NCBI RefSeq assembly: GCF_000238775.2
Contig: NZ_AFEJ02000005.1
Coordinates: 1-64,000, forward strand
Origin: Acaryochloris sp. CCMEE 5410
GTDB taxonomy: Bacteria; Cyanobacteriota; Cyanobacteriia; Thermosynechococcales; Thermosynechococcaceae
DNA length: 64,000 nt
Direction: 5' to 3'
Shown in pieces: positions 55,449-63,279 of the stretch; the first letter of the stretch is position 1, and each line of letters begins with the position of its first letter. Under the pieces are notes generated by a model. That model was not told where the DNA came from, did no database searches, and saw only the letters and a program-made list of their open reading frames with translations. The position numbers and the translations under genes are program-made.

Positions 55449-55610
55449 ATGAAATCAGAACACAGCTTTTTGCATCGCATTTTCCAGGCCATCAAGCGAG
55501 GTCTTAGCCCCAAAGCCAAGCAACAATGCCGTGCCTGTGGCGAGTGGCACAGACCCTCAAGGCTCGATAGTAAAGGATTCTGCCGGGAATGTAATCGTTT
55601 GGGAGCTTAG
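55449..55610 (+). CDS. 53-residue zinc-ribbon-like protein
   Basis: Short frame beginning MKSEHSFLHRIFQAIKRGLS with two CxxC pairs, QCRACGEWH and FCRECNRLG, a minimal zinc ribbon. AGGAGATTAG precedes the ATG. It ends two bases before the methyltransferase start, so the two are coupled. Possibly a DNA-binding partner. Confidence 0.6.
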   Translation: MKSEHSFLHRIFQAIKRGLSPKAKQQCRACGEWHRPSRLDSKGFCRECNRLGA

Positions 55611-55612
55611 CC

Positions 55613-56965
55613 ATGAAGAAGAAATCTTACATCACCGTCACTGATCAGTTTTGCGGTTGCGGTGGTTCGAGCAGTGGTGCTTCCCAAGCAGGATGCGAGA
55701 TCGTCATGGCGATTAACCATTGGGATAAAGCGGTGGAAACCCACAATACCAACTTCCCCGATACTGCCCATGATTGCACAGACATCAGTGCTTGCGACCC
55801 TCGCCGCTATCCAAGTACTGACATTTTGATTACCAGCCCTGAGTGTACAAATCATAGTTTAGCTAAAGGGAAAAAGCGCAAGAACTTGGGCCAAATGGAC
55901 TTGTTCAACCCCCAAACCATTGACCCGGAGGCAGAGAGGTCAAGGGCCACGCTCTGGGATGTCGTCAGATTTTCGGAGGTTCATCAGTACAACTTTGTCG
56001 TTGTCGAGAATGTGGTCGAGGTGCGCCACTGGATCTTGTTCGATAGCTGGCTCAATGCCATGCATACCTTGGGGTATGACCATGAGGCGATTTTCTTCAA
56101 CAGCATGTTTGCTGAAGCACCTCAAAGTAGAGACCGGGTGTACATCGTCTTCTGGAGGAGAAACAACCCCAAACCTAACCTCAGCTTTACCCCGCTGGCC
56201 CACTGCTCCCAATGCGGTGAAGTCGAGGCTATTCAGTCCTGGAAAAACCCATTTAAGAAGTGGGGGCGCTACGGCAAGCGCAATCAATATGTATACCGCT
56301 GTCCCAGTTGTGCTCAGGTGGTGGAGCCATACTTTACCCCAGCCTATACCGTGATTGATTGGAGTTATCCCAGTACAAAGGTGGGGGATCGTAAAAGGCC
56401 CCTGAAGTCAGCGACCCTGGAAAGAATTCGTAAAGGACTGCAGAAGTTCTGCTCTCCAGTGTTGGTGGAAACAGCTTACGGCAAAGACACGAGTAATCGG
56501 GTTCGGAGTGTGGATGGAATTCTACCCACCCAGACGGCCCGCCAAACAATGGCCTTGGCAACACCGTTTATTGTGCGGAACTACACCGGGGCGCAGGCTG
56601 CTAGCATCCGTGACCCACTGCCCACAATCACCACAGTTGACCATAATTCGCTGGTGCAACCGTTTCTGACCAGTTATTACAGTGGCTCAGCTCAGGTCTG
56701 TGGGATGGATGCTGCCATTCCCACTATTACTGCTGCGGATCGTCATGCTCTGGTGCAACCGGATCATTCCATCTCTGTTGAAGATTGCTATTTCCGTATG
56801 CTTCAGCCCCATGAAATCCAGGCAGCAATGGCTTTCGCTCAAGATTACAAAGTTTTGGGAAATAAACGAGAGAGGGTCAAGCAGCTTGGTAATGCTGTCA
56901 CCCCACCAGTAATGCAGATGATTCTGACTCGTTGCCTTGATTCCCTGTCATCCCCACATTTTTGA
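55613..56965 (+). CDS. C5 cytosine DNA methyltransferase
   Basis: 450 residues. Motif I reads DQFCGCGGSSSGA, motif IV ITSPECTNHSLAKG (the catalytic Cys within P-E-C, not the usual P-P-C), motif VI VVVENVVEVRHW, motif VIII SRDRVYIVFWRR and motif X LGNAVTPPVMQMI. Between VIII and the target region there is a zinc-ribbon insert (CSQCGEVEAI ... YRCPSCAQVV). It methylates carbon 5 of cytosine in an unknown sequence, or a related dC position. No restriction endonuclease gene is adjacent, so it is a solitary or modification-module enzyme. Confidence 0.9.
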   Translation: MKKKSYITVTDQFCGCGGSSSGASQAGCEIVMAINHWDKAVETHNTNFPDTAHDCTDISACDPRRYPSTDILITSPECTNHSLAKGKKRKNLGQMDLFNPQTIDPEAERSRATLWDVVRFSEVHQYNFVVVENVVEVRHWILFDSWLNAMHTLGYDHEAIFFNSMFAEAPQSRDRVYIVFWRRNNPKPNLSFTPLAHCSQCGEVEAIQSWKNPFKKWGRYGKRNQYVYRCPSCAQVVEPYFTPAYTVIDWSYPSTKVGDRKRPLKSATLERIRKGLQKFCSPVLVETAYGKDTSNRVRSVDGILPTQTARQTMALATPFIVRNYTGAQAASIRDPLPTITTVDHNSLVQPFLTSYYSGSAQVCGMDAAIPTITAADRHALVQPDHSISVEDCYFRMLQPHEIQAAMAFAQDYKVLGNKRERVKQLGNAVTPPVMQMILTRCLDSLSSPHF

Positions 56966-57018
56966 AACCACTAATCATTTCAGAATCCAGCGAGATTCTG
57001 AAAACTCAGGAGGCAGTT

Positions 57019-57120
57019 ATGAATAGCTACATCTTTCTCTGGTGGCTGCTCTGGCAGTCCCTCTACTTCGGCATGTTTCTTTATTTCTTCCTTAGTGATG
57101 CCTTAAGGAGTCACCCATGA
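57019..57120 (+). CDS. 33-residue membrane peptide
   Basis: MNSYIFLWWLLWQSLYFGMF then LYFFLSDALRSHP: one strongly hydrophobic, aromatic segment. AGGAGG lies 7 bases before the ATG, and its stop overlaps the next gene's start (ATGA). The ribosome site and coupling support real translation despite the small size. Function unknown. Confidence 0.5.
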   Translation: MNSYIFLWWLLWQSLYFGMFLYFFLSDALRSHP

Positions 57121-58244
57121 TTCACGTACTTAATTTGGGGCTTGGCGTTGACTCAACGGCAATTTTGCTTTCCTGGATTTACGAACCCAAAAGCCGACCA
57201 TTTAATAGCTTTGACGAACTGCTGCTGATAACCGCTCAGACAGGCAACGAACATCAATCCACCAAGAGTCTGGTCGAGACTCACATCTTGCCATTACTGC
57301 GACAGCGCCAGATCCGCTTTGTCCAGGTCGCCAAGGCGGGCCATTCTAAACGAGATGGCTACACCGTCTTGAGCGACACTCGAAACCCCCAGATTTGCCA
57401 TATCGAAGGCGATTACACTCTCGGCCATTCCCTGAGAATTGCAGGCACAAGCCAACCTGTGAGTGGTGCCCATACTTGCGCGATGAAGTTCAAAGGTGTC
57501 GTTATCGATAGCTGGATAACCGATCATCTCTCTGGTGAGGCCATCGGTCCTTACCTGGGCTATTGCAAAGGAGAAGAGAAGCGCTCAACTAAATGTGCTG
57601 AGTATCCATGCATGGGTTCAGAATATCGATTCCCTTTGCAGGAATGGGGCTGGGACAGGGAGACTTGCATCAACTATATCCGCGAGAAAACTGGGGCTGA
57701 TTGGCTCAAGTCAGCCTGTGTGTTCTGTCCCTTCTGCAAGCCAGAACAGGCAGGCCAGCGCTGGGAAGCTGAACCAGAAGCGGGCCTGTATGCCCTGGTC
57801 TTGGAAGCTGCGGCGCTTGCTCTCAACCCTCGGATGAAGCTGTTTGCCAGTCGCTCTGCCTGGGAGGTTGCCCCCCAGTCCGTCAGAGAGTTGGCCGTGA
57901 ATCACCTGGACTCAATTGATTGGGCTGTTTACCGAGTCGAGCGCATTTATCAAGGCAAGCAGATCAGTAGGCGAGTCATGAGAGTGTCTAAGCCGATGCC
58001 TCGCCGTGCAGCCGATGAGCAGGTCAGTGTGATTGCCAAGCAACACGGCTGTGCTTGCGATACCTCAGACCCGACCTATATCAGAGCTTACGAGTATCAC
58101 AGAAAGCCCAACGAGTCCCTGACCTGTGAAGGGTTCTGGGTTGCGGCCCCTGGCTTTATCCAGAACAAGGTGCATCGACCGAATTACTTTGAGCAGACCT
58201 GGCAAGAGGCAACCGGGAAGGTCAAGCAGCTCTCGCTAGTTTGA
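57117..58244 (+). CDS. Second PAPS-reductase-like PP-loop protein, divergent
   Basis: 375 residues. The N-terminus HVLNLGLGVDSTAILLSWIY is a PP-loop variant (LGLGVDS in place of SGGKDS). Further on: GAHTCAMKFKGVVIDSWITD, CAEYPCMGSEYRFPL and SACVFCPFCKPEQAG, the last a CxxC pair likely for a cluster or zinc. It shares the fold but little sequence with the 54388-55437 protein. Phage proteins of this type are annotated as PAPS reductases without proof. Probably acts with the same module. Confidence 0.78.
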   Translation: MIHVLNLGLGVDSTAILLSWIYEPKSRPFNSFDELLLITAQTGNEHQSTKSLVETHILPLLRQRQIRFVQVAKAGHSKRDGYTVLSDTRNPQICHIEGDYTLGHSLRIAGTSQPVSGAHTCAMKFKGVVIDSWITDHLSGEAIGPYLGYCKGEEKRSTKCAEYPCMGSEYRFPLQEWGWDRETCINYIREKTGADWLKSACVFCPFCKPEQAGQRWEAEPEAGLYALVLEAAALALNPRMKLFASRSAWEVAPQSVRELAVNHLDSIDWAVYRVERIYQGKQISRRVMRVSKPMPRRAADEQVSVIAKQHGCACDTSDPTYIRAYEYHRKPNESLTCEGFWVAAPGFIQNKVHRPNYFEQTWQEATGKVKQLSLV

Positions 58245-58327
58245 ATTACTTTGACCAGACAGAGAGCGGTCGTCTGTGAGTGCTGCCACTCTCCCCATGA
58301 CAACCTTATTCATCATTGGAATCACCC

Positions 58328-58960
58328 ATGAAAACCATGTATGCACCGACCGACAAGCGTGGGCAGCAGAAGCTTGCTATCACGCTCAACCTTGTTCCGA
58401 ACACTCCACCCCTTCCCGTGGGTGCCTTCTCCCTGATTGTGGCTGATCCGCCGTGGTTATATCACCTGAGAGAAAGTGAAAAAAAGCACCGAGGGCGATG
58501 TCCTTATCCAGCCATGACCGACGAGGAAATTTTGGCGATGCCCGTGAGTTCGATTGCCGCTCCAGATTCATATTTGTTGTTGTGGACGACAAACAACCAT
58601 CTGCCAGTGGCGTTCAGAGTTATGGAGGCATGGGGATTTGAGTACAAAGCCATACATACGTGGGTGAAGACGACATTAGACAGGTCCAAGATTAGATTCG
58701 GTGTAGGACATTACGGTCGAAATGCAACTGAACACGTTCTTATAGGCCGCAAAGGAAAGGCTAAAACCTTTATGGCACTGGGATTGACTAATATTCCCAC
58801 CGCATTCCAGGCTCCCCTTGGTCAGCACTCTCAAAAGCCAGAAGAGTTCTACCAGATGGCGGATCGGCTAGGTGATGCTCTCGGCGGGCAGCGGATTGAG
58901 TTGTTTGCCCGGTGTCCTCGTCCTGGCTGGGAGAGTTGGGGTGCGGAGGTGGAGGCATGA
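58328..58960 (+). CDS. MT-A70 family adenine methyltransferase
   Basis: 210 residues from ATG 58328. The catalytic DPPW is in SLIVADPPWLYHLRESEKKH, and LLLWTTNNHLPVAFRVMEAW, GHYGRNATEHVLIGRKG and QAPLGQHSQKPEEFYQM follow the MT-A70 order. These enzymes make N6-methyladenine in DNA or RNA; small members are common in phages and plasmids. Overlaps the ASCH gene by four bases. Confidence 0.9.
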   Translation: MKTMYAPTDKRGQQKLAITLNLVPNTPPLPVGAFSLIVADPPWLYHLRESEKKHRGRCPYPAMTDEEILAMPVSSIAAPDSYLLLWTTNNHLPVAFRVMEAWGFEYKAIHTWVKTTLDRSKIRFGVGHYGRNATEHVLIGRKGKAKTFMALGLTNIPTAFQAPLGQHSQKPEEFYQMADRLGDALGGQRIELFARCPRPGWESWGAEVEA

Positions 58961-59406
58961 AAATCATCACGCTCTGGCAACCTTGGGCAACCTTCATTGC
59001 TCTGAACTTCAAGCAATTTGAGACTCGCTCTTGGGGCACTGGCTACCGGGGCAAGCTGGCAATCCATGCGGCCAAACGGCATATCGACCCGGATGGGAAG
59101 TATGCAGCAAGCCAGGTGTATGAACTGACCAATGGCAAATTGGCTCTCAAGCGACGGGATTATCCACTGGGCTGCATCGTGGCGATTGCGGATCTAGTGG
59201 ATTGTCTCCAAATGGACTCAAGTCTGATCAGCAGACAAACCGAACTGGAGTTGGCCGTGGGCAATTGGCAACCGGGACGCTTTGCTTGGCAGCTAGAGAA
59301 CATCGTTGCTCTGAGTGTACCCATTCCCTATCGAGGGTCTCAGGGACTCCGGGATGTTCGGCCCGATGTACTGAAAATTTTGATGGAGTTAACCAATGGA
59401 GAATAG
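58957..59406 (+). CDS. ASCH-domain protein
   Basis: 149 residues, starting in an ATGA overlap. LWQPWATFIALNFKQFETRS, YRGKLAIHAAKR and LGCIVAIADLVDC are typical of the ASCH (PUA-like) fold; some bind RNA, some act as RNases or on modified bases (YqfB type). The conserved Trp/Lys positions are present. Its location between two modification-type genes supports a base-recognition role. Confidence 0.85.
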   Translation: MKIITLWQPWATFIALNFKQFETRSWGTGYRGKLAIHAAKRHIDPDGKYAASQVYELTNGKLALKRRDYPLGCIVAIADLVDCLQMDSSLISRQTELELAVGNWQPGRFAWQLENIVALSVPIPYRGSQGLRDVRPDVLKILMELTNGE

Positions 59407-60166
59407 CAAAATTGAGTGGACCCACCACACGTTCAATTCTTGGATCGGCTGCGCCCACAACAGTCCCGGCTGTGCGAATTGCTATGCCGAAACCCTAATG
59501 GACACACGATACCATCGCGTAAAGTGGGGCAAAAATGGAACCAGATCACGCACCTCTGAATCTTACTGGAAGCAACCTCATAAATGGAATCGCAAGGCTG
59601 CTGAGCGAGGGGTTCTTGAAACCGTTTTCTGTGCGTCCCTGGCCGATGTGTTCGAGGACCGGGATGATCTGATTGATTGGCGGTTGGACCTGTTTGATGG
59701 TGTTATCGACAAAACCCCAAACCTGATCTGGTTGCTACTGACCAAGCGGGTGGATGTCGCGGCTAAGTTTCTCCAGTTCAGGCGAGTACCGCCCAATGTC
59801 TGGCTGGGCCATAGCATCTGCACCCAGCGTGAATGCGATGTCGTCATTCCCAAGCTGGCGAAGTTGCGGAAGTATATTGGCGGTGCCTTTCTGAGTTGCG
59901 AACCCCTGCTCGAACCCTTGGACCTGGGTGCCCTTCCCGCGAATTGGATTATTGCCGGGGGTGAGTCTGGTCCTGGGGCACGGCCTTGTGATGTGGACTG
60001 GATTCGCTCCATCCGGGACCAGTGTAAATCAGCAGAAATTCCCGTGTTTATCAAGCAGATCGGTAGTAAACCCGTGGGGGTTCCCAAGCTCCGTTCAGCG
60101 AAGGGTGGGGATACCGAGGAATGGCCCAAGGATCTTCGGGTGAGAGAGTTTCCTGAGTTCGGGTGA
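59396..60166 (+). CDS. DUF5131 / phage Gp37-Gp68 family protein
   Basis: 256 residues. KIEWTHHTFNSWIGCAHNSP and GCANCYAETL carry the three-Cys cluster of the family, which is thought to be a radical-SAM relative. FCASLADVFEDRD, WLLLTKR, WLGHSICTQRE and WIIAGGESGPGARPCDVDW follow in the usual order. Function unproven; frequent in phage and plasmid modification islands. It overlaps the ASCH gene by 11 bases. Confidence 0.88.
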   Translation: MENSKIEWTHHTFNSWIGCAHNSPGCANCYAETLMDTRYHRVKWGKNGTRSRTSESYWKQPHKWNRKAAERGVLETVFCASLADVFEDRDDLIDWRLDLFDGVIDKTPNLIWLLLTKRVDVAAKFLQFRRVPPNVWLGHSICTQRECDVVIPKLAKLRKYIGGAFLSCEPLLEPLDLGALPANWIIAGGESGPGARPCDVDWIRSIRDQCKSAEIPVFIKQIGSKPVGVPKLRSAKGGDTEEWPKDLRVREFPEFG

Positions 60167-60181
60167 GGGAGGTGATTGTGG

Positions 60182-60529
60182 ATGAAGAGTGACGAAATCG
60201 AAGGGTGGCGAGTAGGTCTGAAGTCTGAGACTCAAGTCGGCATTGAATCTCAGACTTTGGAAATCTCTGGGCCGGGAAATTTGAAAATCGAAATCCAACG
60301 CTTCAAGTCTGTAGAGGTTACCATTGAAGGCTTTGTGAATCTGGAAATGGCCCCAACCAAGTTTTTTGAGTTGTCCTGTAAGTGTTACGACTCGGTGAAT
60401 AAATGCAAGGTCAGCCTCGATTATTATTTCACCGGAGAACCAGAAGCGTATCTGATCGTGGGATGCGCTCATTGGGTGATACCCATACCCTTTGCACAGC
60501 AACTCGTGCATGTTTTCTTGCTGGGCTAG
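60182..60529 (+). CDS. Hypothetical protein
   Basis: 115 residues from ATG 60182, after GGGAGGTG. Beta-rich (ISGPGNLKIEIQRFKSVEVT, CKVSLDYYFTGEPEAYLIVG). It closes the co-directional run that began at 52967. No family recognised. Confidence 0.5.
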   Translation: MKSDEIEGWRVGLKSETQVGIESQTLEISGPGNLKIEIQRFKSVEVTIEGFVNLEMAPTKFFELSCKCYDSVNKCKVSLDYYFTGEPEAYLIVGCAHWVIPIPFAQQLVHVFLLG

Positions 60530-61142
60530 GTATTGACCAATGCTCTGTTATACATTCAACACAATTGACAAAACATGCCCATTTTGTCAGCACAGGAGAC
60601 GAAAAAATCCTGTTCTCAATCTCGTGTTCTATCTCAGCTATCATCAAAGTACGCGCGTCCAACCTTTCAACACAGCCAATTGAGGGAAGCACACAAATCC
60701 TAAACCCCTAAGCTTTGTAACACGTTCGCCACTAGCATCCACTGCCTCTTCGTCCCCATTGCCTACTTAATTTTTAACGAATTGGATGGATTCAGGTCTA
60801 TATCTAGAATAAAGAAAGATATTCGATTGTAATCCGCGCTAACACTGATATTTTCTACTAAAAATCTCTTAAATTTCAGTGATTCTTCGGTTTAATTTGT
60901 ATTACATCGGTAGCTACAGTAGATGTATTGAGCTGTCATACCCCCCACGCCAGCTCAGTTTAAGTCCCCGAAATGGCAACTTGCACCGAAAGGGTAAGAC
61001 GCAGATTAGCAGACCTAAAGTCCAAGCATTACGGGGTATGGATGCTGCTAGTGTCGAAGGGACTTTCTTTATTTCTCAACAATGCCCTCTACCACTGTGT
61101 AGAGGGCATTGTTGTTGTGGTAAATTTTTCGTGAGAGCTGCA
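60530..61142. other. 610-bp gap without a clear gene, ending in a terminator
   Basis: No frame with a recognisable product. A short frame near 60974-61125 (MATCTERVRRRLADLKSKHY...) is uncertain. AT-rich around 60770-60900. Confidence 0.45.
61081..61110. terminator. Strong hairpin downstream of the nuclease gene
   Basis: AATGCCCTCTAC and GTAGAGGGCATT form a 12-bp perfect stem with a 6-base loop. It lies 33 bases beyond the 3' end of the nuclease gene at 61143 and ahead of it on the plus strand, so it can serve convergent transcripts. Confidence 0.65.
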
Positions 61143-61931
61143 TCAAATCCCCAACACTAATTGAACCTGCCGCGCTTCCTTCGTCCCCTCCGGTAATGGC
61201 TCTGGCTTCTTGGACTTCGCGGGACAGTACTTCTGATATCCACAGTGGTTGCAGTGCCCACCAACTTCCGGTTTCCACTCATCATCTGCTCTGAGTCTTA
61301 CTGCTATATCCCCGATCAACTCCCGGACCTGCTGGTGATGGTCAGGGGTCACATCCAACGAAACTTTCTGCCCCTGCCGTAGATAAATCAGACTCAGGGT
61401 TTCAAGAGCTTCTGGGTAGATCTGCTCCAGAATCAAAAAGTACAATCCCAGCTGTAGATCTATTCCATCAGATGGGCCAATCGTCTTGCTGGTCTTATAA
61501 TCAATCAGCTCCAGACCCTTATCGGTATAGTCTAAGCGGTCATAACGGCCTGTGATGGAAAACTCGATATTGTTCACCTGGAAGCTGGCCTTGATCTTCC
61601 CCTCGACGCCAAGCGGTTTACGGATCTGGGGTAGTGGGGCAACGTATTTCTCGTAATAGAGCCGCAAGGCCATCCACCCTTCATGAATCTGAGCAGGTTT
61701 CAGCTCTCCAGTATGTGCCTGCCAGCAAACGGCGAACCAGTCGAGGGAAGGGAGGGGGTAATCGTAATTCCAGTCTTTGTAGATATCTGCGAGAGTTTTG
61801 TGAAGGGCAATCCCAAAGGCAGGCGAACCGAAGGCAGAGGGTGAAGAGAGTCCCCGCTCATATCTGAAGTTGTAGGCTTTGGGGCATTGCTGGTAGGTGA
61901 TGAGTTTAGTGGCTGAGAGGGGATAAGCCAT
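61143..61931 (-). CDS. Cas4/RecB-like PD-(D/E)XK nuclease
   Basis: 262 residues. GIALHKTLADIY (motif with His), VEGKIKASFQVNNIEFSITG, RYDRLDYTDKGLELIDYKTSK (D and DxK active site) and QLGLYFLILEQIY match PDDEXK_1/Cas4/AddB nucleases. A Cys near residue 16 (YQQCPKAYNF) and a C-terminal CNHCGYQKYC triplet form the four-Cys Fe-S site. It is probably an exonuclease on single-stranded ends. No CRISPR array or cas gene is in the window; a solitary repair or plasmid/phage role is more likely. Confidence 0.83.
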   Translation of the reverse strand: MAYPLSATKLITYQQCPKAYNFRYERGLSSPSAFGSPAFGIALHKTLADIYKDWNYDYPLPSLDWFAVCWQAHTGELKPAQIHEGWMALRLYYEKYVAPLPQIRKPLGVEGKIKASFQVNNIEFSITGRYDRLDYTDKGLELIDYKTSKTIGPSDGIDLQLGLYFLILEQIYPEALETLSLIYLRQGQKVSLDVTPDHHQQVRELIGDIAVRLRADDEWKPEVGGHCNHCGYQKYCPAKSKKPEPLPEGTKEARQVQLVLGI

Positions 61932-62324
61932 CGATTTGCACTGGGGGTATATTTCAATCGTAGTTCAAGACGCTCTGACACCCTTTAGCGATGACTGATT
62001 AGTGGATGGTCTCATTAACTTCAATATTGTGATTTCTGATGAATTACCAAGTGCTTGAAAATAGGTGAATCTCAATGGATTCTGTTGATACTTCAGTTGA
62101 GAAATTTCTCAACTGAGACTATGCGAGATAACCCCGACACCTTCACGAGAGAATTGTTAGTATACGTAGAATATAGGTTTTAGCGGTCATAGCTCAATGT
62201 TCAGTTTGAACTTGAACATGGCTCTGAAGAAAAGCAATTATATCTCTATTGAGAATATATCTTAATTTAGATTTAACCTCAACGTTGAGATTTTTGAGTA
62301 AGGGCCAGCTCTCAGGACGCACCA
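61932..62324. other. 390-bp regulatory gap with palindromes
   Basis: No gene. It carries a 24-bp perfect palindrome (62093-62116) and a 12-bp palindrome (62278-62289), reported separately. It contains the promoters of the divergent nuclease and Crp-family genes. Confidence 0.6.
62093..62116. promoter_or_regulatory. 24-bp perfect palindrome with CTCAAC/GTTGAG half-sites
   Basis: TCAGTTGAGAAA followed by its exact reverse complement. The GTTGAG/CTCAAC half-site also forms CTCAACGTTGAG at 62278-62289, 36 bases before the Crp-family start. Sites of this kind suit a dimeric regulator, possibly the adjacent gene's product. Confidence 0.5.
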
Positions 62325-62966
62325 ATGCCACAAACACAGATTTCACCAGCACTCTCCTCTTTCCATTGGTCGCAGTTACTTGAAGAGGTTTATCAAGGAC
62401 GACAAACCTATGATTACAAGAGGGGTTTCAACATCGTTTTGCATTCCTACGATATTTGGATCGTGTGTCGAGGAATCGTTCAACTACATACATCGGATGG
62501 TGAGGGGAATGAAGCAATCTTGGGATTGGCTTGTCCAGAAATGCCCTTTGGTTTGCCCTTGACTCAAGTTTATCCCTATACAGCGACTGCGTTAACGGAT
62601 GTCGTACTCATGCGTATCAGTCAGCAAGAGTTGGAGCAGTCGCCTGTTCTGGCACAAGGCATTCAAGTTCAATTGAATCGACGACTCCAGCAAACTGAGG
62701 CTTTATTAGCTCTAAATCTTCATCGTCGTGTGAGCGAACGCTTTCAGGAATTACTGTTATTGCTGGCAAGGGAAATAGGGGAACAGGTCCCAAATGGCTG
62801 TCGGATTGGTGCTCGATTAACTCATCAACAAATTGCAGGTCTGATAGGGGCTACTCGTGTTACGGCTACTCGCATCCTTGGTGAACTGCGAAAGGAAGGA
62901 TGGCTATCGGTCGATAAAACTCGCCATATCATCCTCCACGAATCTTCTGTTGTGGATCTCCAGTAA
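62325..62966 (+). CDS. Crp/Fnr-family transcription regulator
   Basis: 213 residues. The N-terminal half is a cyclic-nucleotide-binding-like beta barrel (FNIVLHSYDIWIVCRGIVQL; EAILGLACPEMPFGLPL); the residues that bind cAMP phosphate are not obvious. The C-terminal winged helix has LTHQQIAGLIGATRVTATRI as recognition region. No Fnr Cys cluster. Likely a global-type regulator of the element. Palindromes upstream may be its own sites. Confidence 0.85.
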   Translation: MPQTQISPALSSFHWSQLLEEVYQGRQTYDYKRGFNIVLHSYDIWIVCRGIVQLHTSDGEGNEAILGLACPEMPFGLPLTQVYPYTATALTDVVLMRISQQELEQSPVLAQGIQVQLNRRLQQTEALLALNLHRRVSERFQELLLLLAREIGEQVPNGCRIGARLTHQQIAGLIGATRVTATRILGELRKEGWLSVDKTRHIILHESSVVDLQ

Positions 62967-63279
62967 TGCTTAGCATCTGCACACTAATCATTAGCTCTGC
63001 CTAGTATCCTCCCTCCATCGATCAGGAACTCTAATCCCCCCATCCTTGTAGCACCAAGCTATCCACGCTACCCTAGTGGCTAGGCAGTGGGGTATTCCCA
63101 CCCAAAGTTTTTCTCCAAATCCACCTCACTACGGCTCAAAATCGAGCCTGATTTTTCCCGAGGGTATATTCCCCAAGAGGCAAAGACCACCTTTGCATTT
63201 TCTCAATATCAACATGGCCGACTCGGTTGCACTTGCCAGTCGTGCCCTATCCACTATTCATTCTTAAAGGACAAAAATT
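62967..63279. other. 313-bp gap without a gene
   Basis: Only short chance frames. A GGGTATATTCCCC-like short palindrome near 63161-63173 is the single notable feature. It presumably contains the promoter of the next gene. Confidence 0.45.

Noticed and set aside
54388-58244. Assimilatory sulfate reduction operon
   Set aside because: The PP-loop proteins lie among methyltransferases and ASCH/DUF5131 genes, with no cysN, cysD or sulfite reductase nearby.
52967-60529. Classical restriction-modification system
   Set aside because: No restriction endonuclease is recognisable in or next to the methyltransferase genes.
61143-61931. Cas4 as evidence of a CRISPR locus
   Set aside because: No repeat-spacer array and no cas1/cas2 or effector genes were seen on either strand.
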